Assembly (NCBI GenBank): GCA_030620095.1
Contig: JAUTXW010003840.1
Location: forward strand, 372,001-436,000
Length of the DNA stretch: 64,000 nt
Direction: 5' to 3'
DNA from: Kuschelorhynchus macadamiae
Lineage: Eukaryota > Arthropoda > Insecta > Coleoptera > Curculionidae
The position numbers and the translations under genes were made by a program. Of this stretch, positions 1-11,586 are shown piece after piece (the stretch's first letter is position 1; every line of letters starts with the position of its first letter). Under the pieces are notes generated by a model that searched no databases, was not told the origin of the DNA, and saw nothing but the letters and a program-made list of their open reading frames with translations.

Positions 1-360
1 AAATTTTGCACAAAAATCAAGTATTATGTAGGAATCAATTAGTAAACATGGCGCAAACGAATGTAATTTAACGTAAATTTTCAACTCTGGTTTTAATAGT
101 AGCAACATTTTTGAGACCTATTTTTCATATATTGTATATCGGATTTTTTCACTTATATCTTGTATTTACTAGCAATGCTTAAGGTTTTTAATACACTGTT
201 CATTGATTTAAGTCGATTATTGTCCTCGGAATGTTCTAGATCATTGGGTATTGATTTGTTAAATTTTGATTTAAGTACTTCACATATGTAAAATATCTAA
301 AAATAATAAACTAACAAAAAATCCTAGTGAAATTACCTCGATCTTAGGAAGCTATCTCTC
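1..360. other. AT-rich stretch without recognisable feature
   Basis: No reading frame, repeat or RNA that I recognise. It is the left flank of the hAT element; its last eight bases before position 369 form one copy of the target-site duplication. Confidence 0.5.
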
Positions 361-3300
361 CTTCTCCTCAGTGGCGGCTCGTGAGTATATTGAAGGGTGA
401 GGCTACATGAGGTTAATTTTGTTTAAATGTGAATAAATTTCCACGTCACCCATGAGGTATTATTCTGCGACGCGTTGACCTTTTTTTTTAATGGAGGTTA
501 TCGCCAATAGCCCTACTAAACCATTAAAAACTAAAAAAATAAACTCTAAAAAAAGTAAATAAAAAGTAAACAAAACAAGTAAAATATGTACACCTATCAC
601 TAAAATATAGCGGTGATTGCGATAATAAAAACATAATTTAGTTTATTAAAACTTAAAATAAATAGTTGTATGAAATAAGATAAAAAAACTACTTTTTGTA
701 TCTACATTAAATCTATACGTCTGTCTTTTAAGGTTGCAAATTTATCTATAATTTGGTCGTAAAAGTTTTGGTCTTCACTAAGTTCTGACAGTAATTCCTG
801 CTCTATTGACATCATTGCTAAACCCGAAAGCCGTTCTTGTGTCATTGTGTTTCTTAGGTAGGTTTTGATCCGTTTAAGACATGAAAAATTTCGTTCGGCC
901 GATACACTTGTTGCGGGAATAGTTAAAACTAAATTAAAAAGCTTATATGCTTCCGCAAAAATTGCTTTAAAATCTTTAAATAACAAAGCTAGACTTTTTT
1001 CGACATCTAAATTTGAAAATTGTTCATCCCTATACAATACAGAAAGCTCATTCTTTAATCTATCTCTGTCAAAAATGTTTGGATAATTTTTTAATAAATT
1101 ATTTAATAAGTCCTCTGAAAAGCATTTAACATATTCCGAATATTTTGTGCAATCGACTAAAGCAAAGAAATTTAAATTATTTAAATTTTCAAACCGCGTC
1201 CCTAATTGAAGAATTATACAATCTATTATTTCGAAATATAATATTTTATATTTAGTAAAAATATCAAAGTCGCTAGAACATTGCCCTCGACGTGTGTTAG
1301 TTGGCAGAATAGTGGCTTTTTTAGCAATATTGAAAAGTTCTTTGAAATGGTCCTCGTTTCTAAATTCAATAATTCGTTGCTTGGCAAGGTTTATTTGCGA
1401 AATGCAGTAATTTATATCTAAATGCTTTAACTGTAATATTTGAAACAGTACATCAGTGCAACTAAAAATTTGTTTATAAATATGCGTTAAAAGGCAAAAT
1501 TCGAAATCATTAAAATGCTTTAGAAATCCTTTTACACCATTAATAGATTGTGTTCCAGAACTTAAGTCATTAATAATAGTTTCAAATACTATAATTAAAT
1601 TGTCCCATTCATTAGCCACTAAGTTTAAAATTTTAGACCGTGTATACCATCGCGTTTCTACAGCTCGCGGAATTCTTTTACCTACTATCTGATTAAGCAC
1701 AAAAGACCGTTTTGGTGATTGGTGGAAATAATTTGGTATTCCTAATAAAGTGGCAAAAAATATACGACTTTGGGTAATCAGTTTTGTTCCCTGTTGTAAA
1801 ACTAGATTTAATCTGTGGGCGCAACAATGAGTAAACATAGCTAAAGGAGCAATAGATCTAACTTTTGTTTGAAGCCCATTTATTTCACCTGCCATAACAC
1901 TAGCCCCATCGTAACACTGCGCGACCAATTTATTTTTAAAGTCATAAGGCTCTAAGCTGTTTTGTATTAAATGAAAAAGACTCTCTGCTGTTCTATTATC
2001 GCTAACGTCAAAAAATCCTAAAAATCTTTCTTTTAAAGATCCGTTGGTCACATACCTAACTGTTATCGAACACTGTGATTTTTCTGTTATATCAGTACTA
2101 TCATCCGCAATTACGCCAAAAAAACAAAAATCGGTGTCATTGATTTCTTTTTTTATATATTGTTAAATATAGTCATGTATGCAACCAATTAGTTCATTTT
2201 GTATAGTCTTAGATTGTCCCGTAAAAATATTACTAAATTTAGCACAATGTTCAGTAAGTTCGGCTTTTCTTTTTATTAAGCATGCAAATATTTCCTTAAA
2301 ATTGCCACGGTTAAAAGAATCTGTTGTTTCATTATGACCTCGAAATGCCAAGTCCTGTTTACCCAAAGTAATAGTAACATCAATTAAATAATTTAATAAT
2401 AAACGGTTTTTTCGAACATTTTCATTATAAACAATTTTATTAAGACTTGCATTTTCTTGTAGTGCATCCGCAATAGTCGCCCTATTTTGCTCCAGTCTTG
2501 TAAGTGCTACCGAATTTTTAATATGCTCTCTTGAACCTTCATGCGATTTTACTGCTCGTGAAAAATTTTTTAAATCCGAATATCCGCCCCCTGAACTCCA
2601 ATTATTTTTGACGCAACCTAATAAAATACAAGGCCAACAATATAAGCTTTCTTTATAAATACTTCCGCATAGCCACCTATAAGTTTCGTACCAAGATATT
2701 TGAAAAGTTCTTGAATATTTTTTACCTTGCCTCTTATCGTTAAATATTGCTAAAATTTTCGGCGTCGGACGGCTACCTAATATCTGTTTCTTTTCAGTTT
2801 CGCTTCTTCCTAAAAAAGGCGTTTCAATTAATGAAGCAATAATGTCGTGAATAGGATTCATTTCAAAAGCAAATACAAAAAATGGCACGGTCCAACTTAC
2901 CAAATCAAAACAAAACAAAAACTTACTCACGCGTATTTATTCACCTTAAAAGACAGAACGCCCTCAATCAGCGATTATCGCAATCTATTTCCTATTTCTT
3001 TCTCAGCCGCATGCACCACGTAAAAAGAAGCCGTTGGAATATTTCGCTAGTCATGTGATTTAAATAACCAATAAAAGCATATCCAAGCTACAGATTTATC
3101 GCCTCAAGAATGCAATAGAAAACGCGTGCATCGGCAATCGCCATCCCGCTCTGTCGTAATCAGGTGACTCGCCGGCATCGAGACCGGCCGTTGATAAATA
3201 GGTCAGAAGTCGAAACTTTCCAAGCTAAAATTATTTCGCCTCATTCGAGAGCACTTTCTTTAGGAATGGGTTTGCACGGATTGCACGGTCGGTTTTTTGA

Positions 3301-3505
3301 TGTGGTCAGAATTTATTTTCTAAAATATTTATTATGGGATTATATTTTATTATTATTATATGTTATTATGTTGTAAAACTGTTAAAAAGTATATTTCTAA
3401 TTGGTAATAGATAAAAAGTTATATAGAAAAATTCTCTTTTCCTTTATTTTGGTGGTGAGGCGCGGCCTCAGAGGCCTACCCTGACGAGCCGCCACTGCTT
3501 CTCCT
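361..3505 (-). mobile_element. hAT transposon with TIRs and 8-bp target duplication
   Basis: The element proper runs 369-3497 (3129 bp). Its left end CAGTGGCGGCTCGT (369-382) is matched exactly, in inverted orientation, by ACGAGCCGCCACTG (3484-3497). CTTCTCCT is duplicated directly outside both ends (361-368 and 3498-3505), the 8-bp duplication expected of hAT insertion. Beyond 14 bp the terminal repeats are imperfect. A ZMYM1-like hAT transposase lies inside on the minus strand with one premature stop. Intact ends and an intact duplication point to a fairly recent insertion. I see the ends and duplication directly; the family comes from the transposase. Confidence 0.93.
702..2930 (-). pseudogene. 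hAT transposase (ZMYM1/DUF4371 type), one in-frame stop
   Basis: A DDE transposase that would act in the nucleus on the ends of the surrounding element. One minus-strand frame of about 740 codons runs from 2930 to 702 and is broken only by a TAA at 2163-2165; the frame is unchanged on both sides. The likely initiator is the methionine at about 2861 (MNPIHDII). In order: a TTF-type zinc-finger region with C/H residues (WLCGS, CWPC, and a histidine in SREHIKN), a DUF4371-like part, a first catalytic aspartate in IADDSTD just after the stop, a second in CYDGASVMAG, and the catalytic glutamate in the C-terminal dimerisation block (TIPATSVSAERNFS). The length suits a full family member. A spliced or read-through form cannot be excluded, but a nonsense mutation is simplest. 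Confidence 0.9.
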
Positions 3506-4235
3506 AGAGATAGAGGAAAAACTTAACAATTATTTTGATGGAAACTTTTTTCATAATTGTACTTTGACTAAAAAGTATGTCCCAAATTCAATGTGTTTTG
3601 AACCTATTACTAGTAACAAAAGAATGTATACAATGAATACATTTTCAAATAAGAATTCTGCCGGATATATATCGATCGGACGATATCCTCATGCTGTTTA
3701 TAAAGAAAGAATTCCTGCTATTCTGTTTAATGTTTCAATTGAATCCATAGTGTTTCTTGAATACCTTAAAACTGCTATTTTATTTAATGTATATTTAAGA
3801 AAGTTTCCCCTCGTATATTTTCTTACCTAATTAAGCTATCGAGGTGATTTTTTTTGACTTAAAGCAGACATTTTGGCGCTTCTTTCCATGTAAAACATGA
3901 TAGCAATTATTTATTTCTATACTGAGCTGTTTCTCTAAAATTTTGGAGAAGCTTGTTTATAACAGAATGTATTCTTTTTTGATTAAATATAATAATTGTT
4001 TAAATCGTCAGCACGGCTTTCGTTTCTTTTTTGTGAAAATTTAATTTTTTTTTAAAACCGTGTTTTTTATATTTCCCCTGTAATATATTCTTACCTAATT
4101 AAGCTATCGAGACGATTTTTTTTACTCAAAGCAGACACATGTTCATATAATATTTGCAGGTGGGCTGCGTACTTAAAGCGCTTGCCCTGATCCTGTTTAA
4201 TATGTAAGATAAGATTAATTGATAATAAAGAAACT
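3506..4235. repeat. Direct-repeat block flanking the foldback
   Basis: Two modules occur here and again downstream in the same orientation. Module A is at 3824-3918 and 4567-4661 and contains TTACCTAATTAAGCTATCGA. Module B is at about 4025-4160 and 4984-5106 and contains TTATATTTCCCCTGTAATAT. The second copy of B lacks about 16 bases present in the first. No coding signal was recognised. It looks like a collapsed cluster of copies of one non-autonomous element. Confidence 0.7.
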
Positions 4236-6122
4236 GTTATTTAGTGGAGTAAAAAACGGGACAAAAGTCGCTTCCTTCTCGATTTCTTTCTGCATTAGAA
4301 CACACCGATATATACCTCGTTTTATTAAATGGATCATTGTACATACGAAATCACAAAATATTACTTTTTTTGCAGTCTCGACTTTTTTTATTTACAAAAA
4401 CTGGAAAAATTATTATTTTTTTAACATCGTGTTTTTTTATGTTTCCCCTCGTATATTTTGGAAAAGTCACTTTTCGCACATATTAGATAAAACATTTTTC
4501 CTACGTAGATAGACTAGTTTTTATTATTGTTTTGCATTTTTTGGGTAAAAAAAGAAAATGTTGGTATTACCTAATTAAGCTATCGAGGTGATTTTTTTTG
4601 ACTTAAAGCAGACATTTTGGCGCTTCTTTCCATGTAAAACATGATAGCAATTATTTATTTTAAATATGGCTAAAGCGTCGATGAACTTGAAACTGTAGAA
4701 ATTATGTAAACAAGTTTTCACTCATCGAAAAAAATTTTTGTTATAGACGAAATATCAAACAAGTTTTTAGTAGCAAAATCGTTAGTGTAGCTTTCATACT
4801 TTAGGTTCCAGATTTTTTAAAGTGCTCGAAATTTAAAACTTTGGTTATAGTGGAGTAAATAATGGGTAGTTTTGTGTCGTTTTTTTTTTTAATGAGCTTA
4901 GAATACGATCAAACCTACTGGGTATTGTTAGCCACATTATTCTACACTTGAAACCTAAAAATATGACCTCTCTTCCCTGTTTCGACTTTTTTGTGAAAAT
5001 TTAATTTTTTTTTAAAACCGTGTTTTTTATATTTCCCCTGTAATATATTCTTACCTAATTAAGCTTTACTCAAAGCAGACACATGTTCATATAATATTTG
5101 CAGGTGTAGATTTTCCACCATTATCAAATCGCCAGGTTCGCTACATTTCAAAATTTAAAAGATTTTATATGCAAAAGTATTTCACCTTTATTTTTCCGTG
5201 TAAAATGTCACCTCTACCAAAATATTTTCAGAAAAAATTCTTTGTCCATAATAATCCTTAGTTATTTTAAAAAATTTTTTATTTCAGCCGCCCAAATTTT
5301 TATTGTATCTAAACGTATTTTTAATGTCTGTCATTTCTAATGTTAAAATATTTTTATCTTTTTCGTCCACACCTTCACCAGGCAATAAACACTCCATTTT
5401 AATATCTCACTTCTCACTATATTTTGCTTAAAACTTGTTTAGGACAAGGCACAATTCACAATTGAACAAAGCAGTATTTGTACATTACTATGGTGATAAT
5501 AATTATCACATAGAGCTGTGGTGATAATAATTATCACCATAGTAATATATGTGCAAACACTGGTTGAGTCGTGCATTTTACAACGCGCTCTGGTACAAAA
5601 CATTGAGAATAACCAAAGTTTTAAATTTCGCGCATTTTAAAAAATCGTAGCACCTAAAGTATGAAAGCTACACGATTTTACTACTAAAAACTTTTTTTGA
5701 TATTTTATCTACATTTTATTTGCTGCATGTTATATCAAATTTCCAAAAACAAAATTTTTTTTCGATTAGTGAAAACTTGTTTACATAATTTCTAAAGGTT
5801 TAAGTTCATCGATGTTTTAGCCATATTTAAAATAAATAATTGCTATCATGTTTAACATGGAAAGAAGCGCCAAAATTTCTGCTTTGAGTCAAAAAAATTC
5901 GTATCGATATATACGAGGGGAAACATAAATAAACACGATTTTAAAAAAATAATAATTTTTCCTGTTTTTGTAAATAAAAAAAGTCGAGACCGCAAAAAAA
6001 AGTAATATTTTGTGATTTGGTATGTACAATGTTTAATAAAATGAGGTATATATCGGTGTGTTCTAACGCAAAAAAAAATCGAAAAGGAATCGACTTTTGC
6101 CCCGTTTTTTACTCCACTAATT
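4236..6122. repeat. Large imperfect inverted repeat (foldback element)
   Basis: The left arm, about 4236-4850, is matched in inverted orientation by about 5610-6122. The outer part pairs GTGGAGTAAAAAACGGGAC (from 4243) with a block ending in TTTTTTACTCCACTA near 6119. The inner part pairs the AAACTTTGGTTA region near 4840 with AACCAAAGTTTTAAATTTCG near 5616. A copy of direct-repeat module A sits inverted at about 5830-5910. The spacer holds a compact palindrome centred near 5515. No transposase is present, so it is a non-autonomous foldback or nested MITE cluster. Confidence 0.75.
5484..5545. repeat. Nested palindrome
   Basis: The 17-base unit GTGATAATAATTATCAC, itself an odd-centred palindrome, occurs twice (about 5493-5509 and 5520-5537). 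Both copies are enclosed in a larger inverted repeat with arms beginning TTACTATG and ending CATAGTAA. It could form either one long hairpin or two short ones. Confidence 0.8.
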
Positions 6123-6294
6123 TCCTTCTCTTTTGATCTTAGATGGCGGATTAATAAATTATTTAAACTTTCATCCTGAAAAAACTACTTAATAATTTGA
6201 TTTCAAATTGTATGCCATAACTAACTCTGGTATAGAGATGAACTAGTAAAATTGTGGTATTAATTTAAGATGGAGAAACAAAATGGCGTGTGGT

Positions 6295-6425
6295 GGAGAA
6301 CATAATGAAATATTACTAGGACTATCCCGAGTGTGATGGAGCATTCGTATTTTGATTAGTGCTTTTGTCACGAAAAAAATCTGTTTTTATTGGCCTACTG
6401 GAGAATTCTTGATATGTAAATCTAT
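6295..6425 (+). repeat. Interspersed repeat, copy 1
   Basis: Contains GAGTGTGATGGAGCATTCG followed by a CACGAAAAAA block and TATTGGCCTA. The same order of blocks recurs near 41240-41340 and 46980-47075. It carries no open frame of interest and is the tail part of the repeat described at those sites. Confidence 0.65.
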
Positions 6426-6899
6426 AAACACTATCTAATATTTGGAAGTAAATAAAAACGTTTGGTTCAAAATTTTTGTCCAGCCCCATATAAAATTGCA
6501 TGTCTCCGTACAAGGGAAAACTGCACAAGCCACTGCATAATAGGCAATGCATGTCTGCATCCAACTCCCTTTAGTACGGGTGCCGGTGTACATTTATTGA
6601 TTCGTGGAAGCATCATTAATAAAACAGAAATTTAACAATATTCAATTTGCTATTAAGACATTCACAATTTTTTTGCATTATAAATATTTGTTGTGAATAA
6701 TAAACAAATTGCTCAAGAGATGTATAAGTTGTTAATTTGAAAACTATCCACCCCAATATTTGTGGGTTAGGAAAAAACGTTTTAAGGAAATGTGCATTTA
6801 TTTTGATACATTGAGGACACTTTTATGACCCAACTATAGATATATAGGTATATACATATATAAAGAGGGCTTAAATATCTTTAAAAATTACGTTACTAA

Positions 6900-7400
6900 A
6901 AGTAATGTGTGTTTATAGATACCCAAAATTTAAAACTGTTGTAATAAGTAGTTTTTCAGAGTGATTTTTTTAAATAATTTATTAGGCCGCCATTTTATTT
7001 TGCTGTCTTGGATAGATACGAAAATATTACAGGCTGATATCTTGATTTTTGTGCAAAATTTGATTAGTTTGTTTTTTAGTAATAATTGTTTTGCGTATCA
7101 CTAGGTCGCCTTTTTATTCCATCAGATTGGATTTTTAGCAAAATAATACCAGGTCATCCCCACATAATAGAATTGAGAAAAGATCTTTAGGGACGCTAAA
7201 ACGTAAAGATAAACCTGCCATTTTTTTCATGATTACAAACATTTCATTTGGCCACCATTTTATTCGACCATCTTGAATTGGTATCACAATTTTACCAATT
7301 CATCTCTAAACCACATCTCATTCTGGCACAAAATTTGAAATCAGAAATCTTGGAGGGTGATTTTTTTCCTTCCCTTTTACGAGGGAAGTAAAAAACAAAA
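6900..7400 (+). repeat. CCGCCATTTT-type repeat array, copy 1
   Basis: Diverged units start with a block like GCCGCCATTTTATTTTGC and continue with a conserved order of blocks (TTACCA, GCAAAATTTGAAATCA, AGTAGTTTTT). Units begin near 6963, 7107 and 7251. The array ends with the hairpin CTTCCCTTTTACGAGGGAAG followed by TAAAAA near 7375-7400, an end it shares with the arrays ending near 37130 and 63790. No protein is evident. The shared end shows a mobile repeat family rather than a local satellite. Confidence 0.75.
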
Positions 7401-8212
7401 TTAAATTTTCAAATATCAATTAACCTTTTTATTATCTAAATTCATATCAGTTTGTTACTAAATTTAAGCCAGATGATGATACGAGGATCTCGTGGACCCT
7501 CCTTAAAAATACACACCGGCGCCCTGACTATCACTTCGTTATTTATAACGAAAAACTTGCGATTTCTGCAAATCGATCTACCCTTAGAATGTTTCAACCT
7601 TGAGCCCATTTGCCGACCTTTAGTGTTGCAAAAGGCTGTATGCCGTCATAAAAGCTTTACAAGGTGAGCTAGCCTAGTTCCTGAGGTAAACAAATAAATG
7701 TAATTAGCTTGGTAAAACTTATCAAATTTTAGAGGTTTTTTTCTGGCATCATATGTTTTTCCGAGTCCTCGCTCTATGGACTTTTAGTCTTGAAGAGGTT
7801 GAAATTATTACCTGCACAATTGAGGTCGTTAAATCGTACTTTTTAAGAGCCCTTGTAATTTAAACCGTTTGTATTTAGAAAATGTATTTACAAGCTTTTA
7901 ATTAAATGTGCACAGGTTCCAAAAATATTACATTTTCCTACAATTCAAGCTCTCTTTCCTCAGTAACCTCACTTTACCAGAGCTAACTTTTGTAAGAACT
8001 TGGTTCTTTTTTAGAACATATTTTTTTGTAGGTTTTATCATCCACTAATTTATATCCTTAAAATGAAACAGTAACAGCTTTCTCAGACACTTTTATAAAT
8101 CATCAGGGGTAAATACAAAGAATAAGTTAAAAGCTAACTAATAGCATTTTTTTACAAAAATACAAATGAAAATACATTTATAGTAAGCCTTTTGTGGAAA
8201 ATTTCACACCTG
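7401..8212. other. Mostly featureless; one coding-like block
   Basis: No transposon or RNA recognised. The part at about 7450-7665 is GC-richer and looks exon-like: a run CATATCAG precedes it, ACAAG/GTGAGC follows it, and one plus frame reads about 53 residues (including YHFVIYNEKLAISANRSTLR) before a TGA. I do not recognise the peptide. It may be a decayed exon or element remnant. Confidence 0.35.
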
Positions 8213-8214
8213 TA

Positions 8215-10640
8215 CAGGGTATCCGGATTTGGTTGCAAAAGCAGGGTATCTCGCTTATTTTTAAAGATAGAACCTTGCGGTTTTCACGAACCTGAGCTAA
8301 TTTTTTGTGAAACTCCTGAAGCCGTAAACAAAATTTTCATAACCTGCTTGGTTTATGAGGACGAAATAGAAAATTCTGCATTTTGGGACCCCCCTCGTAT
8401 CTCGCTTATCCTTTAACTTAACGCAAAGGGAAAAATTGCTGCTTATGCAGTTTTTTACGCTAGATGCAGTGGCGTAGTCATATTTTTCATTTGAGTTGTT
8501 ATTTTTTAGATATGACCCAAAGTTGTGTTTTTTTAAATGGGACACCCTGTATATTTGTCCAGAAATTGATTTTTCCTTGTAAAAGCTTCTCAAAAATATA
8601 TAATAGTACGAGTCTATTTTAATAAACAACAACAAAAATCCTAATTTTTATAATTATCATCCCAAATTTTGCAGTAGGACATGCAAAACGATGCCGTTTT
8701 CTTTTGTTTTCTTGGAAGCAAATGACATTTCCCAATTTTGTAGGCGTATATAAAATATAGCGCTAGTTTTTTGTATTTATTTATTGTGTAAAAATATATT
8801 TGTATTATTATGGAAGAAAACCAAACTTTCGAACATTATGAAAAGTACGATATGTTAGCTTGTTTTATATTAAGTAATGAAAATGTTGAAGCGGCTTCTG
8901 AGATGTATTTTAACAAGTAAATAGTTCATTTTTAGGTATGTTGAAATACTATTGCTTAATTTTTATTTAGATGTCCAGAAAGGAGGCAACCTAATATATC
9001 CACTTTTTATCCGATAAAAAAGAATTTACTTAATCACGGATCATTTATCAAACCTCGTACGAAAACATATAATAAAGAAAATCGGGAGGCTGAGGAAATT
9101 ACGGTTTTGGCTAATGCAGAAGCTTACCCTATAAAATCTTGAGGGCCAGTGAAAAGAGCATAGGGATTCCAAAAACTAGAGTTCAAAAAATTCTAAAAAA
9201 GAACAAGTACCAACCATACAAATTTAGACTCGTGCAGCACTTACAGCCAGGGGATGCAGAGCGTCGCGTAGTCTTCTGCAATTGGTTTCGAGAAAGATGA
9301 TATGGTTAGAGATTTTGAAAGGGAGGTTATATGGTCAGACGAAGCACATTTCAGTAATTCGGGTATACTCAATAGGTACAATAGTAGATTCTGGTCCCAG
9401 GAAAATCAACACCCAATATTTCCCAGAAGACAGCAGGGCAGGTTTGGTCTAAATGTGTCCTGCTTCATATTAGGAACACGTATAAAATTTTATATAGTTG
9501 AGGGAAATCTAACAGCCGATCGCTATATAAATTTTAGAGGCAGCTGTACCTGAATTACTTCACGATGTTCCTCTAGCGCAAATTAACGAAATTTATTTTC
9601 AACAGGACGGTGCTCCTGTACACAATTCTGGTATGACGAGATTATTTCTGGACAATAATTTTGCCAATCAATGGATCGGAACAAATGGACCTATAAGATG
9701 GCCCCTTAGGTCCCCAGATTTGTCGATTTTAGATTTCTTTCTATGGAAATATCTGGAAAATAGAATTTACAAAGACCACTATGATAATGTCCAAGATTTA
9801 GGAAATGCAATAAGAGAAAATTTTCGCTATTTACAAAAATCATCCCGTTATTTTGCTTAATTCCCTAAAACGAATACGAAAATTGTGCGAAGCATGCATA
9901 GAACAAAATGGAAATCAGTTTGAACAGTTTTTTTGATTTCCTTGGTTACTGTAGTTCTTATACGACAGTTGATTTTTGCTGAAAGGCTTGTTACATAATA
10001 ATTTATTACTGTTTTGTTCTTGTGTTACATAAATCTAGGTAGGTGGTACATTTTTGGTGCGAAATTATCAATACATATTTTGATAAATAGATTTAATTAC
10101 ATATTTATTTTGATTTATTGTTAGGATGTAGATATTGTTAACGACTTTAAATAAAAGGCGGCAGCATTGTCTTGCATGGCCTACTGCAAAATTTGGGATG
10201 ATAATTATAAAAATTAGGATTTTTGTTGTTTTTTATTAAAATATACCCATACTATTATATATATTTTTGAGAAGCTTTTAAAAGGATAAATCAATTTCTG
10301 GACAAATATACAGGGTGTCCCATTTAAAAAAATACAAGTTTGGGTCATATCTAAAAAAATAACAACTCAAATGAAAAATATAACTACGCCACTGGAACCT
10401 GCATAAGCAGCAATTTTTCCCATTGCGTTAAGTCAAAGGATACCCGAGATACGAGGGGGGTCCCAAAAAGCAAAATTTTCTATTTCGCCCTGTATCTCAT
10501 AAACGAAGAAGGCTATGAAAATTTTGTTTACGGCTTCATGAGTTTCACAAAAAATTAGCTCAGGTTCGTGAAAACCGCAAGGTTCTATCTTTAAAAATAA
10601 GCGAGATACATTGCTTTTGCAACCAAATCCGGACAACCTG
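8215..10640 (+). mobile_element. DD41D mariner-like element with about 430-bp inverted arms
   Basis: The element starts CAGGGTATCCGG at 8215 and ends CCGGACAACCTG at 10640. TA dinucleotides lie outside both ends (8213-8214 and 10641-10642), as for Tc1/mariner insertion. Its arms, about 8215-8650 and 10200-10640, are inverted copies of one another and are nearly identical to the arms of the element at 17249-19522. Each arm also contains an inward block (GGGACACCCTG, near 8546-8556) that itself looks like an element tip. A plus-strand transposase pseudogene lies between the arms. The class follows from the 41-residue spacing between the last two catalytic aspartates, read best in the sister copy. 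Confidence 0.9.
8810..9936 (+). pseudogene. DD41D transposase (rosa-like), several breaks
   Basis: The coding remnant begins ATGGAAGAAAACC at 8810 and ends GNQFEQFF-stop at about 9936. A 54-bp GT...AG intron (8917-8970) is predicted: removing it joins YFNK to CPERRQPN and restores a helix-turn-helix region of the DUF4817 type. The catalytic core shows WSDEAHF (first aspartate), QQDGAP (second) and RSPDLSILDFFLW (third). Stops and frame shifts occur around 9140-9170, near 9300 and near 9530-9640, so the copy is dead. Its C-terminus (LCEACIEQNGNQFEQFF) is complete, unlike that of the 17249-19522 copy. Confidence 0.87.
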
Positions 10641-10642
10641 TA

Positions 10643-11579
10643 CTTTATAGCCAATCAGATGACTTTATTTTTCAACGTTACCATAGCAACCCGTCGGATT
10701 TCCAGAAATTTTTTGCCTCCAGAATAAGCTGGAGGTGATTACACTGGAAATCTTTTTGACATATGTCATGTGATAAGCCAGAAAATTTACATTATTGCAT
10801 TATTGTTTAGATATTTTATTCCAAAGTTTGAGCTTTCCATAATAAAACCACTTTATATGGTCGATAATATATATTACGTATTTACTATAGATAAATAACG
10901 AAGTATTCTAATCTAGCAGCTAAGGCATCAAAATATTTCTGAAATTCTTTCATTACTTCTTCCTTTCTTAATGGGGTGTATTAAGGAGGTGCTTCAGATA
11001 TAACTCATCAAATTTCCATAAATGTTTATGTTTCAGGAAGTAGATATAATATTTGAACACTGTCTATGTTTTGCTTACTTCGGGATAATCGGTCCAAGAA
11101 AGAAGATTCTTGATAAACTATTTTCAAGTCAAGACCTATATTTTTATGTTGGCTTGGCCTGGAATAAATTGGTCTTTCTAAAGCCATTATTTTACTTGAT
11201 AATGGCTCTGTGTTGCTCTACTGTCCCCAGTAACGACTCGTACTCTAAAATTAAGGGCGGTTTTACGGTGAAGGGGGTAATGAGATAATTACCCCCTCCT
11301 CCCCTCAGGCCGGTCAAAAATCATGTGTAATTTATATTTACGTGAAAATTACGATTAAAACTTGGTTAGGAAACACTATAGCACAAGAGCGACCTGTTGG
11401 ATTGGGTCTCTTGCATATCGATAGATAGAGTATTGATGTAAATATAAACAATATAATTAATAAATTTGCTGCAGGAAAAAAATTGGACGTTATTCTATAA
11501 CTATGTATTAAAGGCTGTTTTTTATTGTAGAATTGTGTCACGACAAGTATGATAAAAAATATGGGTATTTATGTTATTC
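10643..11579. other. No gene recognised; one strong hairpin
   Basis: AT-rich sequence with no conserved frame that I recognise. At 11273-11295 a perfect 9-bp stem (GGGGGTAAT/ATTACCCCC) closes a 5-base loop. Its role, if any, is unknown. The start of the LINE copy lies somewhere near 11580. Confidence 0.4.
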
Positions 11580-11586
11580 TCATAAC

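Noticed and set aside
11273..11295. Transcription terminator
   Set aside because: A clean hairpin, but bacterial-type terminators have no role in this eukaryotic context.
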